Below, piece after piece: positions 44,202 through 56,379 of a DNA stretch of 64,000 nucleotides. Source of the stretch: Stropharia rugosoannulata (taxonomy: Eukaryota > Basidiomycota > Agaricomycetes > Agaricales > Strophariaceae); assembly GCA_028532985.1 (NCBI GenBank), contig JANCIK010000012.1, positions 558,001 through 622,000 on the forward strand, in the 5' to 3' direction. How positions within the stretch are numbered: the first letter of the stretch is position 1; every line of letters starts with the position of its first letter. A program made the translations under genes and the position numbers. The notes beneath the pieces were generated by a model, which had not been told where the DNA came from, searched no databases, and saw only the letters and a list, made by a program, of their open reading frames with translations.

Positions 44202-46947
44202 ATGAGCGACGAGTCTACTTCGCTGGATGGAGGGCATCACAAGCATGTGGCAGCAGACGAGGCAGAGCTGGCGCGGATGGGCTATAAACAGGAGTTGAAG
44301 TGAGTATCAGTTTAACCATATGGTTTTTATACAATCATGCAGTCATGTACTTACTGCTTCTCATTTTCGAAGGCGGGAACTGAGCGTTATACAAGTTCGT
44401 GTGATCCATTTGTAGGCGTCACATTTAGGCGCTCATAGACAAACATGGAAATGTTTTACAGAATTTCGGCGTGCGTGCTTTTGAACTCTGATGGCGTTGG
44501 CCGTGCTGAGGGATTTATCCTATAGGTCTCTTTTTCGATCATTTCTGTCATCACCGGCGTCCCATCGCTCTTTCTTTATGGCTTGGTAAGTTCATATGCA
44601 GGGATTACTGTGGAAGTACTTATCATGCTGCCTATGTCAGAATACAGGAGGGCCAGCTGTAATGGTTTGGGGATGGGTCGTCGTTTGTAAGTTGAGTTTG
44701 CTTGGGGAAGATTTCGAGTCAACTCAACGCGTGGTTCAGCGTGCTTCACAATGATGGTTGGGCTTGCTATGGCCGGTGAGCAATGTTCCGCTGAGGTAAG
44801 TTAATGAAGGGTACTAACTGGCACGAAAAAGAAATCTGTAGGTATGTTATCGTATCGTTTCAACCCAGCAGAATAAATTTAGCATGTTTGTTTTTAGTGC
44901 CCACCCCACTTCCGGAGGACCCTATTTTTGGGCAGCAATGTTATCGAGAAAGCAAAATGCGCCATTAGCATCTTGGATTACTGGTACGCTGTTCACCTTC
45001 CTTTTGGATGAGTAGTTCCTCATTTCCGCCGTAGGCTGGTTCAACTTGCTTGGACAAGTTGCCGTCACGACGGGTATCAGCTTTGCTTGCGCCAACTTCA
45101 TATCCACCGCATGCACACTGGGAGGCACCGGATTCGAGCCGAGCGCAAAAACGACTATCGGTAATACATCTATCAATACAAGTTCTTTCAGCTCTGACGG
45201 TATAATAATATTTACTGCTTAGGTATATACGCTGCGGTGTTGTTTAGCCAAGGCTTGACAAACACTTTTGGAGTACACCTTCTGCACTACCTCAACAATA
45301 TATCCGTTTGGTGGCACGCAGTCGGGACGACCTCCCTTGTTATCGCAATTCTTGCAAAGGCGCCCAGTCACCAGTCCGCCAAGTTTGTGTTCCAGACGTT
45401 CCTTGACGGTACTGGGCCGCCAGGGCAAGGGTGGGGCGACAGGGCAAGCCACGCATATGTTGTGGTCATTGGGGTAAGATTCTCCGGCGTCTAAAAAGTC
45501 TTGTTTTGATTCTAGCTTCTCCGCAGATTCTTATGGCTCAGGTTCGAGATATTTTACGGATTAACAAAACGGTTGAGTTTACCTAAAGTATATATCCGAT
45601 TCCTTAGTACACCCTTACCGGTACGTTTAAAGTTCAATAGACCATCAACTAAACCCATCTCACAAGATATCTGCAATAGGATTTGATGCCAGTGCTCATG
45701 TACAGTATCACTTCCACGTCCTGTTTTTTAAAATTCTCAATGCTAATCTACCACACTCCTACAGATGACCGAAGAGACCCATAACGCTGCCACTTCTGGG
45801 AGTATCGGCATCATCACCGCCATTGGTGTCTCGGCCGTCCTTGGCTGGTTCCTTATTCTTGGGCTGTTATTCTCTATCCAGGACTTGGGTGCCGCTCTTG
45901 ACTCTTCGACGGGCCAACCTGTTACCCAGATATTTATCGATACAGTCGGGGAGAAGGGAGCGATTGCACTAATGGTAAATTCTGGTCCAGTTAAAGGACG
46001 CTCCATTAAATATACTCGGTTGGTCTAGGTCATCGTCATCGTAGCGATGTATTTCTGCGGGTACGCACTATACTACTAAACTTTATAATGATTTTAGAAT
46101 GGTGTTAACAGGACCTTTTCCATCACGTCGAACTCCCGCATGATGTATGCGTTTGCCCGGGACGGTGGCATTCCGGGGCACAAGTTCTTCGCGAAAGTAA
46201 GCCCCCAGTGGAAGTCACCGATACGCACTGGTAGGCACCCCGTTTTATCCGGTTCAATGCCTCATAGCGCTTATACATGATACCGTCGTGGACAGTATGG
46301 CTTGCGTGCACACTCAGCTTTATCCTAGGGCTCCCTAGCTTGGGCAGCTCGGTCGCCTTCTCAGCGGCTACTTCAATCGCTACCATTGGACTTTACATTT
46401 CGTACGGTGAGTTTCCAGAGGTGGCGTCGTGTTGAATCAGCAGGAAGAAAAGACTTACCGCACGACTTGGGTCACAGGCATACCAATCGCACTGCGTGTC
46501 ATATATCGAGACCAATTTGTGCGGGGCCCGTTCCACCTCGGCGCATTCTCCTTCCCAGTCGCCATCAGTGCCGTCCTCTGGATTGCCTTTATCTCAATTG
46601 CATTCATCCTTCCGCAAGAAAACGTGCGTCCCAGTGATACCTTCCAGCACTATGCATACTAAATAAAATACTTTTGCAGCCTGTCGACTCGCAGACGCTG
46701 AACTATTCGATCGTCGCCGTCGGCATTGTCGTCTTCTACAGCGTCGGGTTCTGGCTTGTGAGCGCCCGCAAGTGGTTCAGCGGACCTGTGAAGCAGATCG
46801 AAGGTGCGTTGACCCTTGGGTCTGGTGGCCTTGCTCATAGACTAAACTGCACGCCTTTCATGTTTAGCGGAGAGTATGGGCATTGATGTTATGAATCCAG
46901 GAGAAGCGGCAAAGTTTGAGAAAGCGGCAGCATCTGAGAAGGTTTAG
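44202..46947 (+). CDS. Amino acid/GABA permease (APC superfamily)
   Basis: Predicted plasma- or vacuolar-membrane amino acid transporter of the fungal GABA/choline permease type (Uga4/Hnm1-like), about 530 residues over many short exons. Opening: MSDESTSLDGGHHKH, then ELARMGYKQELKRELS, the N-terminal signature of this subfamily. Helices in order include NFGVSFSIISVITGVPSLFL, TGGPAVMVWGWVVV, AMAEICSAVPTSGGPYFWAA, GWFNLLGQVAVTTGISFACA, TGFDASAHMTEETHNAA (the consensus substrate-path motif), FCGTFSITSNSRMMYAFARD and FSAATSIATIGLYISYGIP. The cytosolic end is AESMGIDVMNPGEAAKFEKA, stop 46945-46947. About 12 helices are expected. The substrate (GABA, choline or other) cannot be decided by eye. No break was seen. 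Confidence 0.9.
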
Positions 46948-47545
46948 CTTTGGTCCGACTGAGGACTGAGGAATAAAAAGCTTAGATACGATAGAGATAC
47001 AAGATTTTTAGTATTTACATGAAAATTTTGGAGGATTTCAGGCGTACTATGTACCCTCTTTCAGTGTTGGGTTGCTCTATCAACCTAGCTGACCAATTTC
47101 GACTTCGACTTTGACTTTTATGCAAGCCCAAATCGCAGTCCTCTTAATCAGCTCGAATCTGAATGATAAGGCCGCAGAAAATAAATAATGATCCGTAACC
47201 TAATACATGATGTGCGGACTACATGCCAATGTGTTATCTACATGTCAATGTGGTATCCGTAACAAAATACATGGATTGCGGTCTACATGTGTGGTTGATG
47301 TTGATGAGAATTAATCTACAGTTTTCTTGATTATTAATGCCAAAGATGAGATGAACGGAGAGAGAGTGCGATACTAGAGGAAAATAAGAAACTGAATAAA
47401 GGAATAGCAATGGGCTCGGAATGGCGTTCACAATAAGCCACATTGTCAAGCGACCAAAATTAAAAGAACATTCAAATTACACGAGCCTGCAACATGCGAG
47501 GTATCAACATGAGACGGAGTAGAGAGGGGGAAACGGACATACTAC
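46948..47545. other. Intergenic, convergent 3' ends
   Basis: About 600 bp between convergent genes. AT-rich apart from a short direct repeat at 47191-47289. Confidence 0.45.
47191..47289. repeat. Imperfect direct repeat, two copies
   Basis: A 35-bp phrase starting ATCCGTAAC and ending CTACATG occurs at 47191-47225 and 47255-47289 (29 of 35 positions agree), 64 bp apart. A shorter phrase CTACATGyCAATGTGkTAT is repeated between them. Confidence 0.55.
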
Positions 47546-49942
47546 TCACAGCTCGAAGAGTGTCTCAGTGCGCTTCAGTGGGCGCCCGCGCGTCGGTTGA
47601 CGCGAAACCGGCCGAGGGGATGGAGCCACGCTCGGGCCGGGAGTGATAATATTGGTGGTGGAAGTGGTGGTAGAGGTCGTGGTGGTAGCAGTAGGCGCCT
47701 CGGCGTCGGTGTCCTGGGAATCTGTGTCGGCGGTTGTCTCATTCGACGGAGCGCTGACAGGCGCCTTGTCTCTGCCCTTGCCTTTGGCTTTCTTCGGGGT
47801 GGTAGTGGTAGTCGAGGTAGTGGTGGCAGTCTTCTTCTTGGAAGTGGCAGTGTTCTTCGCCTTGGGAATGATGACGCTCTTATTGGAGGTAGCACTCGGC
47901 TTCTCCTGCGTCTTCGACTTGCCCTTCGTCTTGGTCGGCGCCTTCGCGACGGCGGGCGTCTCCTGGACCCGGGCCTTGCCCTTCGACCTTGTGACACGGG
48001 GCTCGTTCGCATTCGCCTTGGGAAGCTCGGGTTCACCTTCGCTCTCAATGTCGGTCTCCGCGAGCTCAGTGGCAGCGTCGCTACGATCCGCACCGATCGT
48101 ATCCGAACCGAACGCGTCAAGCAATACTCCATCACCATCGCGGCGGTTCGACAAATAGTCCCAGCCGCTGTTGCCCGCAAGCACGAGCGCGGCCTTCTCC
48201 TCCTGCTGTGCGCGCTCCCTCAGGAACGCCACGATCTCGGGGTACGTCCGGACATTGTACGAGCTCAGCGGGGCCGGGTATTGCTTGTGGGTCGCAGGGA
48301 CCGCGGGGGCGTCAGTGGCTGTCGACGGCTCAGCCTTGTGTGATTGGGAAAACAGGGAGACGGGAGGCAAGGGCGTGAACATTGCCGGGCCCCTGAAGAT
48401 GTTGCTTGTGATAGGTACGTCCGACGTGTCGTCGATGGGTGCGGCAGACGCCGATACCGTCGTCAAGTACATGCCCCCGCGGCCGAACCCATACTCCCTC
48501 TCCAGCACCCTATGTAGAGCCCGTGAGTCCCCATCCTGCTCTTTCGTCTCTCTTGCAAACGCGACCGCAACGGGGCCCAGCGCGCCGGGGAGGAACTCGC
48601 CCCCCCACAGCAACGCCGCCGGCTCGGGCTCAACAGGCGTAAGCCTGGGCTTCTTCGTCGGGCTCCGTTCAGCATTCTGATTTTCCTCCTCTTCCACGCA
48701 GCGCTTGCTAGACGTCCTCCCCAACCTGCTGGGGCCTGCACGGGGAGTTTGAGGCTTAGAATGTGGCCCACCCGGTGTAAGGGTGCGAAGTGTAACGAAC
48801 CCGCCCCCCATCCTCCCAAATACCTTCAGCTTCTCCCTCAACTCGCGCTCCCTCGCCGCTCTGTCCGCATCCTGAGCGACAAGGCGCGTCCTCTCCTGGT
48901 TGTGCATCACGCGGTGGCCCCATGTGCGCGCCTTCTCCACCCGCTGAGAAAATAAGGGCACAGGCCCTGCGAGGACTGCCATCTCTTCCTTCTCCTTGTC
49001 GGACAGCCCCTCTGGACCGTTCCTATACGTGCCAGGCCGCGCCTCCTCGGACCCATATGCCTCGAGGCGTGCCTGCGGCGAGCTAAAAGGCCGCCAGGGA
49101 TATATGGGAAGCGCATCAAAAGCTTTAAGCGCAGCAAAGTCGATTGGGTTGCCCTTCGCGCGCAGCTCGCCCGGTTCTAGCCACCCGATGTCGAGGAGAC
49201 GACGAATGGTTCTGCCAGGCACTGGGCGTGTCCGGGGCAGTTGGGAGAATCGGAAATCGGCTTCGGCGAGTGCATCGACGGGGTTCCATATCTCTATGGC
49301 GGGGTGTATGGTTGTAGTTACAGTTGTAGCTATGGTATTTGGGGATACAGGAGCGGGGACTTTGTTTACCGCAAAATTCTTCGACGGCTCAAGCGCAAAA
49401 TCGCGTACTTTGATAGGAGGGTGGCGCTTCTTCGTCTTCTCGTTGTCCGATGTATCTGGCTCCGTCTCCGTGTCTGTATGGGGTTCGTCGTCGATAATGA
49501 CGGTTGAAGCTGGAGAAGGTGGGTCGGCAAGCGGGGTTGAAATACTTTGGGTGGTTATATGCGGGTGCGGGAGAGTTATTGGGAGGGAAAGGGGGAAAGG
49601 AAGTGCGGGACGTGGTGCCGACGCCACCGCGAACGCGATCTGACTCTGCAGAGGCTGCGCAGAGACAACGGTATCCGTCATCAACGCCATTAAGTTTGTG
49701 CCCGTGCTGTTCCGCCTGCCGAGCGGGGCAGCGGGGGACATCACTGCGTCTCCGTCCGCATCCTGTTCAAACAAGCTCGGGAATCTGACCTCGACGTCCC
49801 GCTCGAAGATCGCTAGTGGTTCGGACTGTGAGCGGGGGCCAACCGTGCCCCGGGTCTTCCTCCCGACGCCAGAACCAGAACTGGGAGAGGATCGGTTGTA
49901 CGGCGAGCGAAACGAGGTCAATAAGGTGCGCTCAACTGGCAT
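47546..49942 (-). CDS. Hypothetical intronless nuclear-type protein with disordered Lys/Thr-rich tail
   Basis: Single uninterrupted frame of 798 residues; I do not recognise a named family. The N-terminus is Ser/Arg-rich. A central part around residues 215-375 looks ordered: AIEIWNPVDALAEADFRFSQ, TIRRLLDIGWLEPGELRAKG, AALKAFDALPIYPWRPFSSP, then a helical stretch RLVAQDADRAARERELREKL. A segment KRCVEEEENQNAERSPTKKP is a likely nuclear localisation signal. The last 200 residues are low-complexity (Thr/Lys/Ser runs, basic patches such as KGKARVQETPAVAKAPTKTK), typical of chromatin or RNA-associated disordered tails. Codon use is GC-rich and even, and the frame is by far the longest on either strand, so a real gene is very likely. 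Six-frame shadows on the plus strand over this region are ignored. Confidence 0.82.
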   Translation of the reverse strand: MPVERTLLTSFRSPYNRSSPSSGSGVGRKTRGTVGPRSQSEPLAIFERDVEVRFPSLFEQDADGDAVMSPAAPLGRRNSTGTNLMALMTDTVVSAQPLQSQIAFAVASAPRPALPFPLSLPITLPHPHITTQSISTPLADPPSPASTVIIDDEPHTDTETEPDTSDNEKTKKRHPPIKVRDFALEPSKNFAVNKVPAPVSPNTIATTVTTTIHPAIEIWNPVDALAEADFRFSQLPRTRPVPGRTIRRLLDIGWLEPGELRAKGNPIDFAALKAFDALPIYPWRPFSSPQARLEAYGSEEARPGTYRNGPEGLSDKEKEEMAVLAGPVPLFSQRVEKARTWGHRVMHNQERTRLVAQDADRAARERELREKLKVFGRMGGGFVTLRTLTPGGPHSKPQTPRAGPSRLGRTSSKRCVEEEENQNAERSPTKKPRLTPVEPEPAALLWGGEFLPGALGPVAVAFARETKEQDGDSRALHRVLEREYGFGRGGMYLTTVSASAAPIDDTSDVPITSNIFRGPAMFTPLPPVSLFSQSHKAEPSTATDAPAVPATHKQYPAPLSSYNVRTYPEIVAFLRERAQQEEKAALVLAGNSGWDYLSNRRDGDGVLLDAFGSDTIGADRSDAATELAETDIESEGEPELPKANANEPRVTRSKGKARVQETPAVAKAPTKTKGKSKTQEKPSATSNKSVIIPKAKNTATSKKKTATTTSTTTTTPKKAKGKGRDKAPVSAPSNETTADTDSQDTDAEAPTATTTTSTTTSTTNIITPGPSVAPSPRPVSRQPTRGRPLKRTETLFEL

Positions 49943-51673
49943 TTCTGTGGATATATGCGCGTGGAATAGGCGGATATTAGTTGGTGATGATTGTGATGGG
50001 GCTGGGTGGTTGTAGTGGTATCAGTGGCTGGTATCGATGCTGGTATGGGTGTCGGATTGCGATTTCAACAGTCTGCGTTGTACTTGGGGAAGAATGAAAG
50101 AAGAAATGGTGGTTTGGGGACTCTATTTGAGCAAAGGGCGGGCCCGAAATTCGGGCGTGCCACTCGCTTGTCTTGTGGCCTTACACTTCGCGTAGCCACC
50201 AGCCTCCCTGTTGGGCCGAGTGGCTTTGTGTTGCTTTACGCTTTGTGCTTTACTGGCCGTATCCGGACGTATCCTTGGCCTCGCGTAGTCACTGCCCCCG
50301 AATGGCCTTGGTGGCGGTAGTTCCTTTGCGGAGTGCTTAAAGCTTGATCTCGGGGTAGCTGCGGCAGCCCTTGCGAATCCGTCAATATCCTCGAGCGAGT
50401 CAGCTTCTTGAGGCTTGAGCGACTCCCGACGTCTTTTGTTTTCTTCTTCAGCCTAGGTATCCTCCCGTAGCCTTGGGCGTCGTCGGAATTCGATAAAGGT
50501 AAAGAGCGTGAAGAGCAAGAAATGATTGAATAACAATCAACACAGGCGTGCGAATGTCATGTCATCTCATAAATGGGCCCCTGCGAAATTTGTGTCACTG
50601 CTTGATTTGGTATGTAACCGTTCCGTATTTAGAAATGACGCGAGTTGGCCACAACGTGCCGGTCCCGCATTTACCTATTTGGGAGCATGCGCCATCCACG
50701 CTGCGCGAGGCGGCGCGGTGCGCAACTGCGCCCGTTGGCCATTTGCATTAAATGACTCGAGTAAAGCTTGAGTGAAACACACGCTTTTACAGCTTGTTAC
50801 ACACGCCGGAAACGCGTTTTCACAGAACCGGCTCTTTTGACAACGTACATTCTTGCTCAACCAATGATTATACCTTATTGTATTGATCTTGTCTTTTTTA
50901 TTTATTTATTTATTTTTATTTTTATTTTTTCGCACCCACACGATCTATATGCAGCATACTTTAAGCTCGACCCCCATTATACGATGCTTGAAAGACAGTG
51001 AAACCAACGCCACTCTGATATGTTCACAATGTTCCCATTCCTGGCAGGGTTGATGCAATGGTAACACGGTGACAGAAAGTCCTGGGCTACAAAAAACGGC
51101 ATAAGGTCCTAGGATCAATCAAGAGAAATTTGTCAGTCCCAGCTCAGTCCAAGAAAGAGCTTAAGCACCTCCATGTTTGCAGCTAAGTTTGCATGGAAAC
51201 TTGAGTACAAAAGATATACAATCAACAGAGATTTTGACAATATGTACCATACGCAAATTTACCGTTTCAGTTGCAGCACTCGTACTGATGGATACTATAA
51301 GTATGCAGTGATTAGCATTGTGGCACTGACCCAGAGCAATACCTAAGTGATGCGTCTTCAGCTCTCCTGATACTACGACAGCTTTGTGCAGTAGACTGGT
51401 TGCGGAAGGAGATTCCAGTAGAGACAAAATTCCGACGGAGCGGATACATTCGGAGTAAAGTCGAAGTGGCTGGGAGGAAGAAATAGCCTAAAATAACTTG
51501 GAAATAACCATGGGGAGATCGGACGCGTCTCCGGAGTCCGGGTGATATGGAGCTCTGTCAGGATCCAGAAATTAAATTCAAATAGACCAAGTTCCAAGTT
51601 TCCAATCTTTCTTTCAGTTATTCGAAAAGCGGCGTCAAAGGAGCAGGAGCGCTACAGAATATACTAGAAGGAA
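49943..51673. other. Intergenic region
   Basis: About 1.7 kb. The part 50100-50450 is GC-rich, probably promoter of the 798-residue protein gene. It also holds the A/T microsatellite at 50895-50930. Short frames (maximum about 105 codons) show no motif. A stretch near 51050-51080 (TGCAATGGTAACACG) recalls a tRNA D-arm but no cloverleaf closes. Confidence 0.45.
50895..50930. repeat. TTTA/TTTTA low-complexity tract
   Basis: Runs of TTTA units grading into TTTTTA units on the plus strand over about 36 bp. A simple slippage repeat without an associated feature. Confidence 0.7.
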
Positions 51674-53032
51674 TCACTCCTGCCCTATAGTTGTTATATA
51701 TGAAGTAGGGACTATAAACGCAAATTCTCCATTAGAGCCTCCATTATTTCTCGAGCTATTCTCCATTTGGCCATCTCCTCGGAGTGTTTGTTCCTCCCAA
51801 GCATACTGTCCATTGGATTGATATGTTTTGAGTTTTATGCGACTATTAATCACAGTCATGCAAGAGTTTGAATAAATGCCAGAGATAGCTGATGCCACAA
51901 CTATAAAAAATGGAGGGTGGCTAGGAAGACAGATTATGACGAAGGCCAAAAATGCCGTACTGGCTATTGGCATGTCACATAGGTGGTCAGTTATTCCATC
52001 CAGGATGTCATACTTCAATGCAAACACCGTACCTGTTAAAACACCTGTTTCAATATATAGCTGCAAAATACGATTCACTATGTTGAGTGTTTTCCGGAAG
52101 TAAACCTCATGTTTGTATTTTAACTGTTGGAGGGTATGTCATCATCTAGTAGGTATATTTTAGTAAGAGATGATGGACTTACATAGTATACCATGAGACA
52201 TGATATAATTATATCGCATGCAGCACTGCAAGCCAAAGCAACCTGATGACATTGTTACCTTGACAATTTCTTATGAAGCATTATAAATTATAATAGCCTA
52301 CCCTTGCGCAAACCAGGACGTCTGGTTCAAAAAGAGCAAGACTGCTTGACCCTGCCTTATATTTGACAGCTGTAGTGATATAGAAAGCAAGAGAGACCAT
52401 TGACGTCTATAAAATCAAATACAGTTCAAATATCTTCCGTGTAATCTGAGGCTTGATAGACTACGATGCTATACGCACCATCGAAAGGACCATTGGTGCC
52501 AATTTTCCTCGTCCAATAATATATATTCGCCAAGCATAGAATAATTGCACGATTGAAGCTACTGTGGAGATAAGAATACAGCTACAATGAGTGCACGATA
52601 CTGAATCATAAAAACGATTACTTGCCTGTACCATCTATTACAACCACTGAGAGCCAGCTAGTCCCCGCATCCAAGATATTGGAAAAGGTATCAAAGGCTT
52701 TAAAGGACCCGTATAGCTCGTTTGCAAACATTAAAATCTGACTGAGCTGCAGAAAATATATTCCGTAAACTGCAACTTTGGTGGCAAAACGATCCTTGAG
52801 GGGTGCGATGGAGTACAAATCTACATGTGAGTTAGAGTATGCCAAGTTCTCCTAGTGTTTAATCGTACAGACTTGCATAGTAAGTAATCCAAAAAAGTAC
52901 CATGGCAGTACATAAGCTAGAAACTGATATAGTTTAATATGAGACAAGTCAGAAAAAGGTCCATCTCAATTATCATTACAACAGATTCCCTACCAGTGAT
53001 GCGAGTAACTGCGTACCGAGAAAGTTACTCAT
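51674..53032 (-). CDS. DUF6534-type multi-pass membrane protein
   Basis: Predicted seven-helix-like membrane protein of the DUF6534 family, expanded in Agaricomycetes. Assembled exons read: MSNFLGTQLLASL; FLAYVLPWYFFGLLTMQ; VYLYSIAPLKDRFATKVAVY followed by GIYFLQLSQILMFANELYGS; STVASIVQLFYAWRIYIIGR; TSMVSLAFYITTAVKYKAGS; VALACSAACDIIISCLMVYY; NIVNRILQLYIETGVLTGTV; SAISGIYSNSCMTVINSRIK. The last two blocks (LYIETGVLT and IYSNSCMTVINSR) are the conserved DUF6534 core. The tail is polar and ends ITTIGQE at 51674-51676. Introns are 45-65 nt with GT-AG borders; the donor after exon 2 is GTACGA rather than the nearer GTCTGT, because only it restores the frame. The start at 53032 is the first in-frame ATG; no signal peptide is expected. 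Function unknown. Confidence 0.85.
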
Positions 53033-53952
53033 CGCACTTGTGGTGGTGGTGATAAAGTTGGGGTATCATCTAAATCTTGAAGCCAGGCACTTATATGGAT
53101 TCAGAACAGATAGAACCTGATGTTCAAAATAATGATGGAATCAGAACAGCTTGACAGATTCATGATTTGGGCCCAAAACTGTCCAGACCGAGGTGAAGAA
53201 ATGTAATTACCCATGAAAATGCCGCTTCTTCGGAAATGATCAGCGCTGGGAACGGCAATGATGTCACTCCCTTATAGTTTGTGGAGGCATCCAGACCACG
53301 ATGCTATTTATGAATGTACATACTGAGTGGTCAGAGAGGCCTTAGGGACGCTCAGCCGCAAAGCATGGTGATCAGACGCTAGCATAATGAAAGAAATCAT
53401 TACTAGATTTGTTGGATTATGGTCACGGGAAGCTTATTTCCCTGTTTAACGTTTAAGTAAGATTGTCTTCCTAGTCCTGATAAGAGAGAGAGCTGACGAT
53501 GGAACCGAAGAGAAAGAATTAGGTACATTTTTGGCAGATCTTGCTTTGATAGTCCCAAGCTGTGTCTACCAACGAGACACCATATGGTGGAGATGTAGCA
53601 AAAAATATGCTCATCTTTGGTGTGAACGGACGGCAATTGGACCGAGAGTGAATCAGGCAGAAGAAGTTATGGTTCGCGTGCTTCCATTGAGCCGAATAAA
53701 CCGTGATTGACTGGGGGCATCAAAAAGCGATAAGAATACTTGGAAAAGTAGGTGAGATTGATTCGGCAGTTGGGGTTCGTGAACCTAGAAAGTCATAGAA
53801 TAATCCTAGGGTAAAGATGCATGTGAGTACGCAGTACAGATTTCCAAGATAATTTGGTATTAAACTTCCGAGTGCTTCATAGAAGAAAGCCTTTACTTAG
53901 GTTTAATTTAGTTATAAACAACCTTCCTGGAGCGTAGATTGAAAAACAGCTG
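53033..53952. other. Intergenic
   Basis: About 920 bp between two minus-strand genes. AT-rich, no supported exon; an upstream exon of the DUF6534 gene cannot be fully excluded but no in-frame start was found. Confidence 0.4.
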
Positions 53953-55389
53953 TTAAATTTGTGGTCGCCTTTCTAAACCTTGCCAATTGGTACGCAGTCC
54001 CCTCTTCTCAATCAGGTCGGCGGGCATACAATAAACAGGATCAAGGTCCCTAAGCCCTGGGTATCCCAAAATCGATAGACCTTAAAAGAAGAACGAGTAT
54101 GTGAAAAAGCCGATGCGGAAAGATATGATCTTGACTCACCTGCGATCCCAAATTGTGTGTGGAACACATCTACCATGTTTCCAGGTCGATCCGATATTCC
54201 GCCTCCTTCAGGGTCCTGTAACAGGTCAGGATGTGTCCCATAAGACGTCGAATCAATGGTCGACGAACCTGCCCCGATAGGATGAAGTTTTCCAGCTTCT
54301 CAGCGTCTATCCAGGACACCTTTCGCAGAATCGCAAGTGAAGAAAGCACCCAGAAGCTATAGCAGACCTGCAAGATAATTAATGGCCGAGTTCAGCTGCG
54401 CAAAATGTTCGCGTACATCCTCTAACTTTTCTGGCCGGCCATTCAGACCGCCGTTGGGCAGCTGCCGTTCAGAAAGCCACCATGCCAGAGTGTCGATATC
54501 GATCATATCCAAACGTCCAAGGATGGCTAAAGATGCCGTGCATACAAAAACTACGCATAGATTCACGTTAGAAAGGAGCAAAGAGTAGTAGAATACTTGT
54601 CTGACCTTGCGATGCATGGCTCTCGGCACCTACTACGCTTCCAAACCCACCATCGTAATTTCTACAGCGCGATATGTAGTCCAGAACACGTTCTCTTCTC
54701 GTTGGGGTTTTCTGCGAGCCTTCCGTGCCTTCATTGGCTATTGTTAACGGCTCGTCCAAAGCGTCGAGGCGTCCAAGGAGAGACAGTGCGTTAACCGCAC
54801 AGTAAAGAAACCTTGTATCAATCTCTCCAAATAGATCACCTGCAAATACCCCAGACGGTTGTTGCAAGCTCAGTATATCTGTTTATGACCGAAGTTAATC
54901 CTAGAGCGGTCGCTGCAATGAGCATGATGCACGCACAGTTTAACACACGCTGAGTATCGACGCGATCTAGAGCATCCTGCATGACAAGTATTTGAATAGC
55001 GCTGAGGGTCGACAGAAGATGTGCGTCGTGCCCCGGATGGGCGCCGAATGCGCCTGACGCAACGATATCATTACTCCCTCTCGCAAAGAACGGGCATGGA
55101 CTCACCAGCCTGCTCATCCCAGCAGCTCATGACGAAGGCGATCATCTCATCCCTATCCAGCGCCTCTGGCCTTCCCATAGTGCAGAGTGCGGTGAACCCC
55201 CAATATACAGCATTTAACCGCAGATGGGCAGAAAGGTGGTACGCGAGGTCATTTTTGCTCTACATCGTTGCTTGTAATGAATAAGGGCACTGAGAGTGAC
55301 AGATACAGAGAAATGAGCCTCACCTCGCCCAGTTTCTGGATGTAAGAGACATGAAGGTCGGTAAGTAGGGGATGAGGTGACGTCGTCAT
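53953..55389 (-). CDS. BET2: Rab geranylgeranyltransferase (type II) beta subunit
   Basis: Catalytic beta subunit of the enzyme that geranylgeranylates Rab/Ypt GTPases, orthologue of yeast Bet2. It starts [20 protein letters not shown] at 55389 and ends [12 protein letters not shown], stop 53953-53955, with several GT-AG introns. The alpha-alpha barrel repeats are seen in order: [60 protein letters not shown], with [71 protein letters not shown] (Asp and Cys zinc ligands); [20 protein letters not shown] (zinc His); [14 protein letters not shown]. The insertion [18 protein letters not shown] in repeat 3 is longer than in yeast. All zinc and lipid-binding motifs look intact. The partner alpha subunit (Bet4) is not in this window. 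Confidence 0.93.
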
Positions 55390-55969
55390 CGTCGTTATTG
55401 ATTAACAGAGGATGAAGCCGCCTAAGCCGCGATAATGAGTAGTAGGTGATGCCAAACAACTTCCTTCAGCACAGCTTTGCAACTCTTCAACTTTGTGTCT
55501 ACCTTGACTTTGCCACGGTTCATTTATACATGTAATGCGAAAGACGTTTCACTAGTTGGGACTGCTCCAAATATGCATATACGCTATATATGTGGTTGAT
55601 TCCAACGGAACATGTTCGTTTGTTTTGAAACAAATGCATTTCTATGGCTTACTTCGAACCTCTTGGTGTATGTTTCCTTGGGGTTCTTCCTTTCCAGTCA
55701 GTTTTTTCCTCCCATAAGGCGCGACCTTTCTCTGTTGCTCCCTAGCTCCCTTTCTGGCTTTCCTTCCCTCTGTCGTTCTCCCGTTCTGTGTCGTAGCCTA
55801 GGGACTCCTGACCACATATAATCATTTGTGAGTCTCTTTCCCCCTCTCCAGTGTTTATCATTCACCGACTTTTCACTGGGACTACTTTTATATGCTAACA
55901 AAGCTCCTGTGTAGCTCAGGTGTAGCTCAAGCATTAAATCATATCATCCTTCTCTCGGCACCTCACTTT
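55390..55969. other. Intergenic
   Basis: About 580 bp. It contains CT-rich sequence at 55690-55860. Short open frames on both strands are not supported. Confidence 0.45.
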
Positions 55970-56200
55970 CTTCTTGCCATTCCAGCATCAGGAGTATCTC
56001 TGAATTTCTCGGGATCGTCTATGATAGCCTGATGAATATCAAAAATCGCTGAGCTGGAACAGCCCGCATTTTTTAGAGGCAGAATAAAACTCATACGCTG
56101 GCGGGGCATCTCGAACAGAATCCACAATGGAACATAAACAGAAGAACATAACGACGATTGACTGGCACCCCAGTAGCTGCTCCAGTCGTGGCATTCGGAC
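55970..56200 (-). pseudogene. Decayed C-terminal fragment of a second amidase gene
   Basis: Minus-strand sequence here resembles the last part of the neighbouring amidase gene (56380-58554). A translated stretch IDDPEKFRDTPDAGM matches the intact IDDPEKFKNAPIAIQ. PNATTGAATGVPV matches WNATAAVTGTGRPVD, and the intervening DNA (plus 56080-56115, ATAAAACTCATACGCTGG) matches plus 56584-56601 closely. The pieces lie in the same order and strand but are collapsed: the spacing is shorter than in the intact gene and no continuous frame joins them. It is best read as a tandem duplicate that lost its 5' two thirds and then decayed. Not a working gene. Confidence 0.7.
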
Positions 56201-56379
56201 TGCTACAAACATACTTACATGCTACTATGTATAAGCTACTTTGCGACAAAACTGAGAACGTGTTTTCATTCTTGTTATGGCTACTTCCAGGTGCTAATAA
56301 AAATATTGTGCAGTTCAAACATCACCTAATCATGTTACATGTATCATCTCTCGCCGCCTCACTCTTCATGTTTGCGATT

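Noticed and set aside
47597..49643. Long plus-strand frames (up to 248 codons) over the 798-residue protein gene
   Set aside because: They are mirror effects of GC-rich low-complexity coding sequence on the minus strand (runs of Gly, Arg, Val).
51040..51120. Possible tRNA (TGCAATGGTAACACG resembles a D-arm/A-box)
   Set aside because: No matching acceptor stem, anticodon arm or T-arm GTTCRANNC could be placed at the right distances.
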